Translations under genes and position numbers: made by a program
Shown: one piece after another, positions 19,685 through 27,993 of the stretch
How the letters are laid out: every line of letters starts with the position of its first letter
Position numbering within the stretch: the first letter of the stretch is position 1
Assembly (NCBI RefSeq): GCF_049116555.1
Contig: NZ_JAGDYT010000001.1
Span: forward strand, 124,001-188,000
DNA: 64,000 nucleotides
Reading direction: 5' to 3'
Origin: Maricaulis maris_C
Lineage (GTDB): Bacteria; Pseudomonadota; Alphaproteobacteria; Caulobacterales; Maricaulaceae
The notes under the pieces: generated by a model
The model's input: the letters and a program-made list of their open reading frames with translations, nothing else
Databases searched by the model: none
What the model was told of the DNA's origin: nothing

Positions 19685-21352
19685 ATGGTCCGGCATTCCG
19701 ATAGTCCAACCAATGGCAAGGGTCGCGTTCTGGCGATCACCTGTATCGTTTTCGGTCTGATTTTGGTGTCCTATCTGGGCGCGGTCTCACTCGTCCTCCC
19801 CGGCTGGACGCCGGCCAAGATTCTCGGCCTTTTCGCATCCGGCCTGTTCATCTCGCTGGGCGTCATAGCCTGGACGGCCAACCAGTATCGCTGGGTGGCC
19901 CATACCTTCATTCTCGGAGCACAGCTGATGGCGTTTGCAGCCTCGCTGACCAATGGAGGATTGCTGGGATATGTCGCGCCGTTGCAGCTCATCGCCCCGC
20001 TCGCGGCTGGCTTTTTTCTGAGTGCCAGGGCCGCAACAGTTTATGGTGTCAGCTCGGTCATTCTCTTCGGGCTTCTGTTCCTGCTTGGCGTGCAGGGCGT
20101 TGTCACGCCCACGCCTTACTCTGTGGATGCTGAACGCGCGGCAGCGTTTTTCCTGTTGAGCATGGTCAGTATTCTCAGCCTGATCTGCGTGATCGGTTTC
20201 GTCCGGACGCAAGAGAGCCTGCTGAGGGAGTCCCGCAAGGCCGAACAGGCAAAGTCCGCATTTCTTGCCAATATGAGCCACGAAATTCGCACGCCAATGA
20301 ATGGCGTCCTGGGACTCCTCGAACTCGCTCGCGAGAGCGAGGACGGCACTCTTGACCCGCAGGGCGTTGCCACTGTCCATGCTTCGGCGACGGCATTGGT
20401 GACGGTTCTCAACGACATCCTTGACGTCACCAAGCTTGATCAGGGCGGTATTACTATCAATCGCGAGGCGTGCGATCTGCGCCGCTTGTGTTCGGATGTT
20501 ATCGCCCTGTTTGCGGTCCAGGTCGCGGACCGGGATGTGATCCTGAGCCTGGACTATGACGACAGTCTGCCGCGCTGGCTCATGCTGGATCCGGTGCGCG
20601 TCCGGCAAGTCTTGTGGAACCTTGTCGGCAATGCCGTGAAATTCACCGAGCACGGCCGCGTCGTATTGCGCGTGACGGCCCATGATCGCGAGTCTGATCG
20701 CCTCCTGGTAGAGGTTGAGGATAGCGGTATTGGTCTGTCGAGTGAGGCCCAGGACCGGATATTCGACCGCTTCGCGCAAGCCGACGAAACGACAACCCGG
20801 GACTATGGCGGCACCGGCCTTGGCCTGGCGATCTGCCGTGATCTGACGGCGCTGATGGGCGCGGCACTGCGTGTCGAGAGCGTGGTCGACAAAGGCTCCA
20901 CATTCCGTTTCGAGCTCACCGCTGTGGCTGTGGATGCCGGCGCAACCGCCGAGCGGGTTCGCCCCAGCGGACGTTCCTTGCGGGTCCTGGTCGTCGATGA
21001 TCAGCCGATCAACCTGACCGTCGCCGCCGCCCTTCTGACCCATCTTGGGCACGATCCCTGTCTGGCCGAAGGGCCGGACACAGCCATTGCACTCGCCCAT
21101 GCCGAGGCGTTCGACGTGATCCTGATGGATATCCAGATGCCGGGCATGGACGGCCTGGGCGTGACCGGGCTGATACGACAGGAGGCGGCGCTCAACGCGG
21201 AGACCCCGATCTTTGCGGTCACCGCCAGCGCGCTGGACGAGGACCGGGCGCGCTATCGAGAAGCGGGCATGGATGGCTGTATCGGCAAGCCGCTCCAGCT
21301 GGAAGCCCTGGCGGAATATCTCGGAAGCGCCCGTCCGAGGGTGGCGGCCTGA
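19685..21352 (+). CDS. Membrane hybrid sensor histidine kinase with receiver domain
   Basis: A 555-residue protein. Residues ~12-175 form about six transmembrane helices with very short loops, so the sensor is the membrane region itself. HisKA box SHEIRTPMNG with phosphoacceptor His199; ATPase boxes NLVGNAVKF, DSGIGL and GTGLGLAI; a C-terminal receiver domain (about 430-545) with VLVVDDQ, phosphoacceptor Asp482 in LMDIQMPGMDG and the conserved Lys in GKPL. No separate response regulator or Hpt gene is adjacent, so it must signal to a remote partner. Start at 19685 has no strong ribosome binding site and is less certain. Confidence 0.92.
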   Translation: MVRHSDSPTNGKGRVLAITCIVFGLILVSYLGAVSLVLPGWTPAKILGLFASGLFISLGVIAWTANQYRWVAHTFILGAQLMAFAASLTNGGLLGYVAPLQLIAPLAAGFFLSARAATVYGVSSVILFGLLFLLGVQGVVTPTPYSVDAERAAAFFLLSMVSILSLICVIGFVRTQESLLRESRKAEQAKSAFLANMSHEIRTPMNGVLGLLELARESEDGTLDPQGVATVHASATALVTVLNDILDVTKLDQGGITINREACDLRRLCSDVIALFAVQVADRDVILSLDYDDSLPRWLMLDPVRVRQVLWNLVGNAVKFTEHGRVVLRVTAHDRESDRLLVEVEDSGIGLSSEAQDRIFDRFAQADETTTRDYGGTGLGLAICRDLTALMGAALRVESVVDKGSTFRFELTAVAVDAGATAERVRPSGRSLRVLVVDDQPINLTVAAALLTHLGHDPCLAEGPDTAIALAHAEAFDVILMDIQMPGMDGLGVTGLIRQEAALNAETPIFAVTASALDEDRARYREAGMDGCIGKPLQLEALAEYLGSARPRVAA

Positions 21353-21444
21353 CCCGATCTCGGCCGGCTCTGCGAGTGGGCTGCCTGCCCCGTTCGTTTT
21401 CCGGCTCTGAATGCCGCCGGCCCGTGGGCAGGCATCATGTGTCC

Positions 21445-21460
21445 CATTCAGCGCTGAATG
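21445..21460. promoter_or_regulatory. Perfect 16-bp palindrome upstream of the SDR gene
   Basis: CATTCAGCGCTGAATG is its own reverse complement. It lies 94 bp before the SDR start and 93 bp after the kinase stop. A separate inverted repeat, TGCCTGCCC (21382-21390) with GGGCAGGCA (21426-21434), precedes it. The palindrome is a plausible operator; no regulator gene is next to it. Confidence 0.4.
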
Positions 21461-21553
21461 CACCGCATCCCATACCGAACCCTCGACAGGCGCGCTCGCA
21501 GCCGCTAGGCCTCAGATCAGAAAATCACAGAACCCGAGCGGGAGGTCTCCGAC

Positions 21554-22333
21554 ATGTTTGACAATCTTTTCAGCCTTGAGGGGCGTGTGGCGCTGATCAC
21601 TGGCGGGTCGCGGGGTATTGGCGAGATGATCGCCGAGGGCTATGTGCGTGCTGGTGCGAAGGTTTACATCACGGCCCGCAAGGCGCCGGATTGCCTGGCC
21701 ACGGCCGAGCGTCTGTCGGAGTTCGGCACTTGTATCGCCCTGCCGGGTGATGCCTCGGGCGCGGGTGGGGCCCAAGCGCTTGCGGCGAAGTTTCTCGAGC
21801 ATGAGAGCAAACTCGATATTCTGGTCAATAATGCCGGTGCCGCCTGGGGCGCGCCGCTGGACGAGTTTCCCGAGAGTGGCTGGGACAAGGTCATGGACCT
21901 CAATGTCAAGACTCCCTTCTTCCTGATCCAGGCCCTGCACGGTGCGCTCAAGGCTGCCGCCTCGCCGCAGCAACCGGCCAAGGTGATCAATATCGCCTCT
22001 ATTGACGGGCTGTCGGTCAACATGATGGAGACCTATTCCTACGCCGCTTCCAAGTCCGGCATCATCCATCTGACCAAGCGCCTCGGCATGGAGATGGCCA
22101 AGGAGAACATCAATGTCACCGCGATCGCGCCCGGTGCCTTCGCGTCCAGCATGAACAAGGTCGCGCGAGACCATGCCGACATGGTCTCGAAGGGTGTTCC
22201 GTCCGGCCGGGTCGGTGAACCATCCGACATGGCCGGTGCCGCGATCTTCCTGGCCTCGCGGGCCGGTGACTATGTGGTCGGTTCGACCCTTGTTGTTGAC
22301 GGTGGTGTGGCCCAGGCGCGTGGCGCGTTCTAG
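21554..22333 (+). CDS. SDR-family oxidoreductase
   Basis: A 259-residue classical short-chain dehydrogenase/reductase. NAD(P) motif TGGSRGIG near residue 17-24, LVNNAG in the middle, catalytic Ser in NIASIDG and YxxxK as YAASK. An Arg after the second strand (ITARKAP) favours NADPH. The C-terminal VVGSTLVVDGGVAQA is typical of FabG-like members; the GDASG and CLATAERL segments recall the subgroup labelled rhamnolipid biosynthesis/RhlG-like, which I cannot confirm. GGGAGG lies 9 bp before the ATG, and a terminator follows. Confidence 0.9.
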   Translation: MFDNLFSLEGRVALITGGSRGIGEMIAEGYVRAGAKVYITARKAPDCLATAERLSEFGTCIALPGDASGAGGAQALAAKFLEHESKLDILVNNAGAAWGAPLDEFPESGWDKVMDLNVKTPFFLIQALHGALKAAASPQQPAKVINIASIDGLSVNMMETYSYAASKSGIIHLTKRLGMEMAKENINVTAIAPGAFASSMNKVARDHADMVSKGVPSGRVGEPSDMAGAAIFLASRAGDYVVGSTLVVDGGVAQARGAF

Positions 22334-22362
22334 AATTCTCACTGACATCTGACTGGTGAAGG

Positions 22363-22393
22363 GGCGGGCGCTGCGTGGCAGCCCCGCCTTTTT
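22363..22393 (+). terminator. Terminator after the SDR gene
   Basis: GGCGGG-C-GCTGC pairs with GCAGC-CCCGCC (one bulged C, 3-nt loop), directly followed by TTTTT. Confidence 0.85.
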
Positions 22394-22465
22394 CATGCGC
22401 CGATACAGGCATTCTCGCCACGTCGCTTGCCGCATGTTTCACGGCTGATGGGTCGGCGTCTGAAT

Positions 22466-22502
22466 CCAAAGAAAACGGGCGCCGGAGAGGTCTCCGGCGC
22501 CC
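22466..22502 (-). terminator. Terminator of the M16 peptidase gene
   Basis: Perfect inverted repeat GGGCGCCGGAGA (22477-22488) with TCTCCGGCGCCC (22491-22502). On the minus strand it is followed by CGTTTTCTTT, and it lies 34 bp past the peptidase stop. Confidence 0.85.
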
Positions 22503-22536
22503 GCGTTTCAGGATCGGTTGTGATTCGTCGCTCGGG

Positions 22537-25269
22537 TTACTGACCCATGCGGCGGACTTCGACGTCACCCATTCCCAGCTCGCGAATACCGGCTTCAATT
22601 TCGGCGGCGTCGCCAATGATAAGCCAGACAAGCTGTTCCGGGTTCACGACGTCCTGTGCCGCGGCACGAACCTCGTCGAGGTCGAGGCCGTGATAGCGCG
22701 CAGTCAGCGTGGCCGGGAAGTTCCAGTCACGACCCAGATTCTGGCTGGAAACCAGCGAGTTCCGGACGGCGGCGGCCGTCTCGAACTGGCCCGGCAACGA
22801 ACGGGTATTATTGTTCACCGAGCGCTCCAATTCGTCCGGCGTGGCCGGATTGGAGGAGGTGAATTCGTCGAACTCGCGCAGAAGTTCGGACAGGGAGTCA
22901 GTCGTGCGGTCGGTCTGGACCGGCGCATAGACCATCCAGGGACGTTGGCCGCGGGCACCCCAGAGCAGGGTACGCGCACCATAGGACCAGCCCTTGTCTT
23001 CGCGCAGGTTCATGTTGACCCGGGCCGAGAAGGAGCCGCCGATGGCGTCATTCATGGCCGAGTAGACTTCCGGATTGTCGACCGAGCCCGACGGGCCGAT
23101 CAGGCCGGCGAGGATCAGCGATTGCGGCGAGTTCGGACGATCAACGATGATCACCCGGGCGCTGTCGCCATTGGATGCTTCCGCCAGGTTCTTGGCCGGA
23201 AGCGGGGTCGACGGAGCCCGCCAGTTGCGGAAGGCCCGCTCCAGGATCGGCGTCACTTCGTCCAGCGTCGTATCACCGACGATGAACAGGGTGGCATTGT
23301 CAGGACGCAGCCAGGTGGCCTGGTGTGCCAGCAGATCGTCCCGCATGAAGCCGCTGACGGCTTCTGGCGTTCCCGAACCGGTGAACGGCACCGAATAGGC
23401 ATGGCCATCGCCATACATTTCCGGCGGCAGAAGGCGCAGCGCGATCGAGATCGGGTTGGCCATTTCCTGCTGGATACCATTCAGCGTCTGCGAACGGACG
23501 CGGTCTATGTCCTCGTCACGGAAGCTCGGATCGGTGATGACCGTGGCCATGAGCTCGACCGAGGGGCGCAGATTGGTGCGCAGGGCCGAGAGGCTGACGG
23601 AGGCGGTGTCGAGACCGGCACCGGTGGACAGGTTGGCACCCAGGCTTTCGGCCCGTGCGGCAATGTCCGTGGCGTCCATCCGACCCGCGCCTTCATCCAG
23701 CATGTTCATGGTGAAACTGGTCAGACCCAGCTGGCCACCTTCGACGCTGTCGGCTGCATAGCCGCTGTCGAAGACCATCTGCATCTCGACCACCGGCACC
23801 GCGTCACGTCGCACGAAGACGATATCGACGCCATTGGACAATTCACCGGTTTCAACCGTCGGCCAGACCAGCTCCGGCGTCGACGCGACGACGGGCAGGG
23901 CCGAGCGATCGGCATCGGTTTCGACGCTGGCATAATCACCAAAGGGCAACACGGTGATCTCATGGGAACCCGTGGTAAGCCACTCATTGGCGGTCTCGGT
24001 GATGCTGTCCGGTGTGGCGTTGTTCAAGCGTTCCAGATGAGTCCGCCAAAACGCCGGATCATTGGCATAGAGCGCGCCCTCGGCAAGGGTGACGGCCTTG
24101 CCGCCAAAGCCACCGATCTGCTCCAGACCCCGCACGACGCCGGCATTGATCCGGGTCTGGGCGGTTTCCAATTCCTCGTCGGTCGGACCTTCGGCCAGAA
24201 GCTCCGCGACGATTTCATCGATCCGTGCCGAAGCCGCGTCGACGTCTTCGCCGGGGTTCAGCGTGACCTGGATATGGAATTGGCTGGCCAGCTGGTGTGC
24301 CTCAACATAGGCGAAGGCGCTGGTTGCGACCTGGCGTCCGAAGACGAAGTCCTGATAGAGGCGCGAGGTGCGGCCGCCACCCAGAACGGTGGCGAAGAGC
24401 TGCAGGTCGGCACGCTCTGCCGTGATGCGGCCCGGAACGACCCAGGTCCGGTAGATGCGCGATTGCGGCACATCATCATACAGTATCTCGGTGGTGCTGT
24501 AGCGACGTTCCGGGATCCAGGATTCAATGCGGTTCAGCGGCGGGCCGACGGGGGCGTCCCCGAAATAGCGCTCAACCAGCGGACGAGCTTCCTCGGCATT
24601 GATGTCACCGGCCAGGACCAGGACAGCATTCGAGGCGCCGTAATACTGTCGGAACCATTCCTGCACATCTTCCAGCGAAGCGGCATCAAGGTCTTCCATC
24701 GAGCCGATCGTGGAGTGGGCATAGGGGTGGCCTTCGGGGAAAAGCGCACGCAGTCGGGAATAGCTCACCATGCCGTAAGGCTGGTTGTCACCCTGGCGTT
24801 TTTCATTCTGGACCACGCCGCGCTGCTCATCGAGGCGCTCCTGGTCAACCGCGCCCAGAAGGTGGGTCATGCGGTCCGATTCCATCCACAGCGCCATTTC
24901 CAGCGCCGGCGTCGGCACTGTCTGGAAATAGTTCGTGCGGTCGAACCAGGTCGTGCCGTTCATGCCGGTCGCGCCGACATCCTCGAACGGACCGAAATAG
25001 TCGTCATTATAGTTTTCCGACCCGTTGAACATCAGGTGTTCGAACAGGTGCGCAAAGCCGGTGCTGCCGGCCGGCTCGGAGCCGGAACCGACGCCGTACC
25101 AGATGCTGACCGCGACGACCGGGGCCTTGCGATCCTCGTGCACAACAACGGTCAGGCCGTTTTCGAGCTCAAAGCTCTCATAAGGAATGTCGACGTCCGG
25201 AACCTGGGCCGTAGCCAGCCCAGTCCAGGACAGGGCGACCGCAAGGGTCGCCGCAAGAATACGTGGCAT
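22537..25269 (-). CDS. M16-family zinc metallopeptidase, exported
   Basis: A 910-residue insulinase-like (pitrilysin family) protease built of two M16 halves. The inverted zinc motif is HLFEHLMF near residue 66 with the matching downstream Glu in EKRQGDNQPYG region; the second half has no HxxEH and is the usual inactive partner. An N-terminal signal peptide ends at about ATA-QVP (residue 21), so it acts in the periplasm. Start 25269 has GGGAG seven bases upstream; a start at 25305 would only lengthen the leader. It is monocistronic, ending at a strong terminator. A second M16 peptidase (36996-39860) is in the window but is not closely similar. Confidence 0.92.
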   Translation of the reverse strand: MPRILAATLAVALSWTGLATAQVPDVDIPYESFELENGLTVVVHEDRKAPVVAVSIWYGVGSGSEPAGSTGFAHLFEHLMFNGSENYNDDYFGPFEDVGATGMNGTTWFDRTNYFQTVPTPALEMALWMESDRMTHLLGAVDQERLDEQRGVVQNEKRQGDNQPYGMVSYSRLRALFPEGHPYAHSTIGSMEDLDAASLEDVQEWFRQYYGASNAVLVLAGDINAEEARPLVERYFGDAPVGPPLNRIESWIPERRYSTTEILYDDVPQSRIYRTWVVPGRITAERADLQLFATVLGGGRTSRLYQDFVFGRQVATSAFAYVEAHQLASQFHIQVTLNPGEDVDAASARIDEIVAELLAEGPTDEELETAQTRINAGVVRGLEQIGGFGGKAVTLAEGALYANDPAFWRTHLERLNNATPDSITETANEWLTTGSHEITVLPFGDYASVETDADRSALPVVASTPELVWPTVETGELSNGVDIVFVRRDAVPVVEMQMVFDSGYAADSVEGGQLGLTSFTMNMLDEGAGRMDATDIAARAESLGANLSTGAGLDTASVSLSALRTNLRPSVELMATVITDPSFRDEDIDRVRSQTLNGIQQEMANPISIALRLLPPEMYGDGHAYSVPFTGSGTPEAVSGFMRDDLLAHQATWLRPDNATLFIVGDTTLDEVTPILERAFRNWRAPSTPLPAKNLAEASNGDSARVIIVDRPNSPQSLILAGLIGPSGSVDNPEVYSAMNDAIGGSFSARVNMNLREDKGWSYGARTLLWGARGQRPWMVYAPVQTDRTTDSLSELLREFDEFTSSNPATPDELERSVNNNTRSLPGQFETAAAVRNSLVSSQNLGRDWNFPATLTARYHGLDLDEVRAAAQDVVNPEQLVWLIIGDAAEIEAGIRELGMGDVEVRRMGQ

Positions 25270-25357
25270 CAGTCTCTCCCACCTTACCAGTTCATGTAGC
25301 GACACATGTAGACCGTAGGCCGTCCGGGTGAAGTAAATTTCCTGTAATGTGGTGCCG

Positions 25358-25705
25358 TCAAACCCTCTTCACGAACTCGGTTTTCAGCCCCATCTGGCCA
25401 ACGCCATCAATGCGGCAATCGATGTCGTGGTCGCCATCGACGAGGCGGATATTCTTCACCTTGGTGCCGACTTTCACGACCTGGCTTGTGCCCTTGATCT
25501 TCAGATCCTTGATCACGGTGACCGTATCGCCATCAGTCAACTCGGTGCCATTGGCATCGCGCCACACCTTGCCGCCCGCTGCATCCTCACTGTTGGCGGC
25601 CGCGTCGGGCGACCACTCATGAGCGCATTCCGGGCAGACAAGCAGAGTTGCGTCCTCATAGGTCCACGGGCAGTCGCATTTCGGGCAGGGCGGCAATTCG
25701 CTCAT
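25358..25705 (-). CDS. PhnA/YjdM-type zinc-ribbon protein
   Basis: A 115-residue protein with an N-terminal zinc ribbon (CPKCDCPWTYED...CPECAHEW, residues 7-31) and the C-terminal PhnA domain (GDTVTVIKDLKIKGTS, divided as GDTVTVIKDL-KIKGTS, and VKVGTKVKNIRLVDGDHDIDC). Members are called alkylphosphonate utilisation protein PhnA, but there is no phosphonate gene here and the name does not prove that function. Length and domain order match the family exactly. Confidence 0.9.
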   Translation of the reverse strand: MSELPPCPKCDCPWTYEDATLLVCPECAHEWSPDAAANSEDAAGGKVWRDANGTELTDGDTVTVIKDLKIKGTSQVVKVGTKVKNIRLVDGDHDIDCRIDGVGQMGLKTEFVKRV

Positions 25706-25791
25706 GGGTCGGGCCTTTCGGATCGGACGGGCGGACGGAGGGCATCCTTAGACGCCTTCCATCTGCCCAGGTCCAGAACCGGGATACAGGG

Positions 25792-26328
25792 TCAATCCGC
25801 GAATTGCGACGCCATCTGGTCGAACCAGCCCTGATACATCGGCGCGACATGAGCCCCGTAATAAAGCAGTTCCGGGGTGTCGTGACGCAGCGCCAGATTG
25901 GCCTGCGTGAAGGCTGTGGCCGGGGGCAGGTCGTGGCTTGGCGCGCCATGGGCGGCTTCCAGGGCTGCGCGGAGATCGCCGGCCTCCTCCGCGTCGGTCA
26001 GCACCCAGACAAAGGCCAAGGCATCATCGGCGAAGACAAATTCTGCCTCTCGCGGGGCGCCAGCATGGTCCAGGCCCGTACAATCGGCCTGGATGTGGCT
26101 GGTCTGGGCGACCGGCATCTCCTCGAGCGGCAGGTCGCGGATGGTCAGTGTGTCACAGGCGGCGTCCAACATTGGTCGGATGCTCTCGAGACTGGCTCCG
26201 AACCTGGCCATCGCTGGTGCCGTTTCCGGACCGGCCTGGGCCGGGCTTGGCGTGGTGGCGCAGGCGGCCAGTGTGATCGCAGCGGTCGCGAGGGCGAGTT
26301 GGTTCAGGGGGGCGGCTTTGGCAGTCAT
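25792..26328 (-). CDS. Putative lipoprotein, unknown function
   Basis: A 178-residue protein with a lipobox LAAC at about residues 22-25 (hydrophobic LALATAAITLAACATT), so it is probably lipidated and periplasmic or outer-membrane. Two cysteines in the mature part (AACDTL, ADCTGL) may form a disulfide. The rest resembles no family I know. Start 26328 (MTAKAA) has AAGGA seven bases upstream; the longer ORF to 26424 would place a charged segment before the signal peptide. Confidence 0.7.
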   Translation of the reverse strand: MTAKAAPLNQLALATAAITLAACATTPSPAQAGPETAPAMARFGASLESIRPMLDAACDTLTIRDLPLEEMPVAQTSHIQADCTGLDHAGAPREAEFVFADDALAFVWVLTDAEEAGDLRAALEAAHGAPSHDLPPATAFTQANLALRHDTPELLYYGAHVAPMYQGWFDQMASQFAD

Positions 26329-26435
26329 GCTGGGGTCCTTCGGGTCAGCGATTTGGGACCCTCTCTCTGCCCGGCCAAGCCAATTGGGTCGTCCCGGATC
26401 AGGATATGGGACGGTGCGAGGCATGATCCGGGACC

Positions 26436-27491
26436 TCAGCCCGATCTGGCACGTCGGGTCTGCGCCCGGTCAAAGGCCCGGCTCGGTGTCTCCCCGCGAA
26501 GTTCGCGATAGAGGCGGTTGAAGGCTGACTTGGAGTTGAACCCGGCCTCGAAGGCGAGCGTGAGCAAGGTCTCATCGGCACGTTCTGGATCCGCCATCAT
26601 GGTGTCGACAGCGTCAACGCGCAGCCCGTTCACATAGGCCGAGAAGCTCCGGCCACTGCCGGCATTGACGGCCCGCGACACATCTCGGCTCGTCCCGCCG
26701 GCTTCACGCGCGATATCCGCGAGGGAGAGGCGCGGCTCGCGCCATAATTCACGCTCGCGAACGATCTCGTCGATGCGGGCGAAATCATCCAGCACATCGG
26801 CGTCATCCGGCGCGGATCGGGAGGCCGCGCCGGCACGTCCCGCTTCCAGACCCTTGGGTGACAGCGCACCTCGCGCGCGGACATGATCACGCGTACGCCA
26901 GGCCAACGCGGAGAGCAGCGATGTCACCGCGACCAGGACGAGCGCCAGCCCGGTATCGTCCAGTGTCGGAAGGCGTGCCGCGAGGGCGGAGCGGGCGATA
27001 TCGAAGGCGGCAATGAGAATAAAGGCGTAGAAGGCATGCCGCACCCAGCGCAAATGGACCCGGTCATCATCGGCCCGGATCTCGCCGGTCAGCCGCTGGT
27101 GTTCTCGCAGTGCGAAAGCGATGGCGACAAGATATCCGATCAGGAGTGGTAGTCCGGCAAGCTGGGGCAGCGGGTCGGCAGGACGGAACACCACGACCAG
27201 TAGTGCGGGTATGGTGTGCAGGAGATCACGCCAGCCTGGCCGGGCATCGCGATAGCAAAGTTCGCGCACGAAGAGCCAAAGGCCCGGCCCGTAAAGCAGA
27301 CCAAAGGCGCTGGTGATATCGGCGCTCTGGGGCAAGTCGGCCTGGCCGGTGATCAGATTGGCCAGCATGTGAGCAGCAAAGACCAGCGAAAGCAGGCCAA
27401 GGCTGGGCGATATCCGGCGCGCAACCAGAAAAAGCGCCAGCAGGGCCGCGTGATAGGCGGCAAGCAATTGCACGCTGTCAATCAAGGTCAT
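26436..27491 (-). CDS. Membrane-bound AraC-family transcriptional regulator
   Basis: A 351-residue protein with about seven transmembrane helices in the first 215 residues and an AraC-type double helix-turn-helix at the C-terminus (about 255-345: SLADIAREAGGTSRDVSRAVN and the second motif LLTLAFEAGFNSKSAFNRLYR, each given in part). The DNA-binding domain is therefore tethered to the inner membrane and the helical region is the likely sensor. It starts 4 bp after the stop of the small membrane gene 27496-27813, so the two form an operon. Ligand and targets unknown. Confidence 0.88.
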   Translation of the reverse strand: MTLIDSVQLLAAYHAALLALFLVARRISPSLGLLSLVFAAHMLANLITGQADLPQSADITSAFGLLYGPGLWLFVRELCYRDARPGWRDLLHTIPALLVVVFRPADPLPQLAGLPLLIGYLVAIAFALREHQRLTGEIRADDDRVHLRWVRHAFYAFILIAAFDIARSALAARLPTLDDTGLALVLVAVTSLLSALAWRTRDHVRARGALSPKGLEAGRAGAASRSAPDDADVLDDFARIDEIVRERELWREPRLSLADIAREAGGTSRDVSRAVNAGSGRSFSAYVNGLRVDAVDTMMADPERADETLLTLAFEAGFNSKSAFNRLYRELRGETPSRAFDRAQTRRARSG

Positions 27492-27495
27492 GCGC

Positions 27496-27813
27496 TCAGC
27501 CTCCGGCGCGGATGGCCTGCATGACGCCGAGTATGACGGCGGCGTTGAAGCCGATTCCGAGCGTCGTGATGATCCCGGTGACAGCGGCAACTCCGGTCAG
27601 CATCAGGGCGCGGATCGGCATCATCATGACAGCCTCGACCCGAGCAGGTCCGGCCCAGCGCGGGCGTGTCAGTTTTTCGATCAGGTCGGTGAAGCCACCT
27701 CGCCAGAGGAGGACCGTCAGCATGACCCAGATAACGGCCCAGACGATCGGCGCGAGCCGGATCGCCACGTCCATACCGGGCAAGTTGAGCAGCGCCTGCA
27801 ACTCTTCAAACAT
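27496..27813 (-). CDS. Small membrane protein in operon with the AraC-type regulator
   Basis: A 105-residue protein with two probable transmembrane segments (about residues 20-40 and 66-98, the second long enough for two). Between them is a basic, amphipathic loop EKLTRPRWAGPARVE. No family recognised. Its stop lies 4 bp before the start of the membrane AraC regulator, so joint expression is likely and a role as sensor partner is possible (inference). Confidence 0.65.
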   Translation of the reverse strand: MFEELQALLNLPGMDVAIRLAPIVWAVIWVMLTVLLWRGGFTDLIEKLTRPRWAGPARVEAVMMMPIRALMLTGVAAVTGIITTLGIGFNAAVILGVMQAIRAGG

Positions 27814-27857
27814 TCATGACCCCTTCGGCATGCATATTCCTCATTAGCCTTTCCGCA

Positions 27858-27880
27858 ACCTGCGCGCTACATGCGCAGGT
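27858..27880. promoter_or_regulatory. Inverted repeat between divergent operons
   Basis: ACCTGCGC (27858-27865) and GCGCAGGT (27873-27880) with a 7-nt spacer, 45 bp before the small membrane gene and ~110 bp before the MacA-like gene. No T-run on either strand, so it is more likely an operator or leader hairpin. Confidence 0.35.
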
Positions 27881-27993
27881 GGATGCGGGCTTCGTTCGGA
27901 CTAGATGGGCGGAGATGGCAGGTGTAGCGACGGATCGGAGTTTCCGGCCCGTGTTACAGAAAGAGCAGGCTCGGGGGCCAATTGGCAGGCATG

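Noticed and set aside
22375..25299. A 974-codon open frame on the plus strand opposite the M16 peptidase
   Set aside because: It is the antisense shadow of a strongly coding gene in a high-GC genome; its translation has no family features, while the minus strand has HLFEH and a signal peptide.
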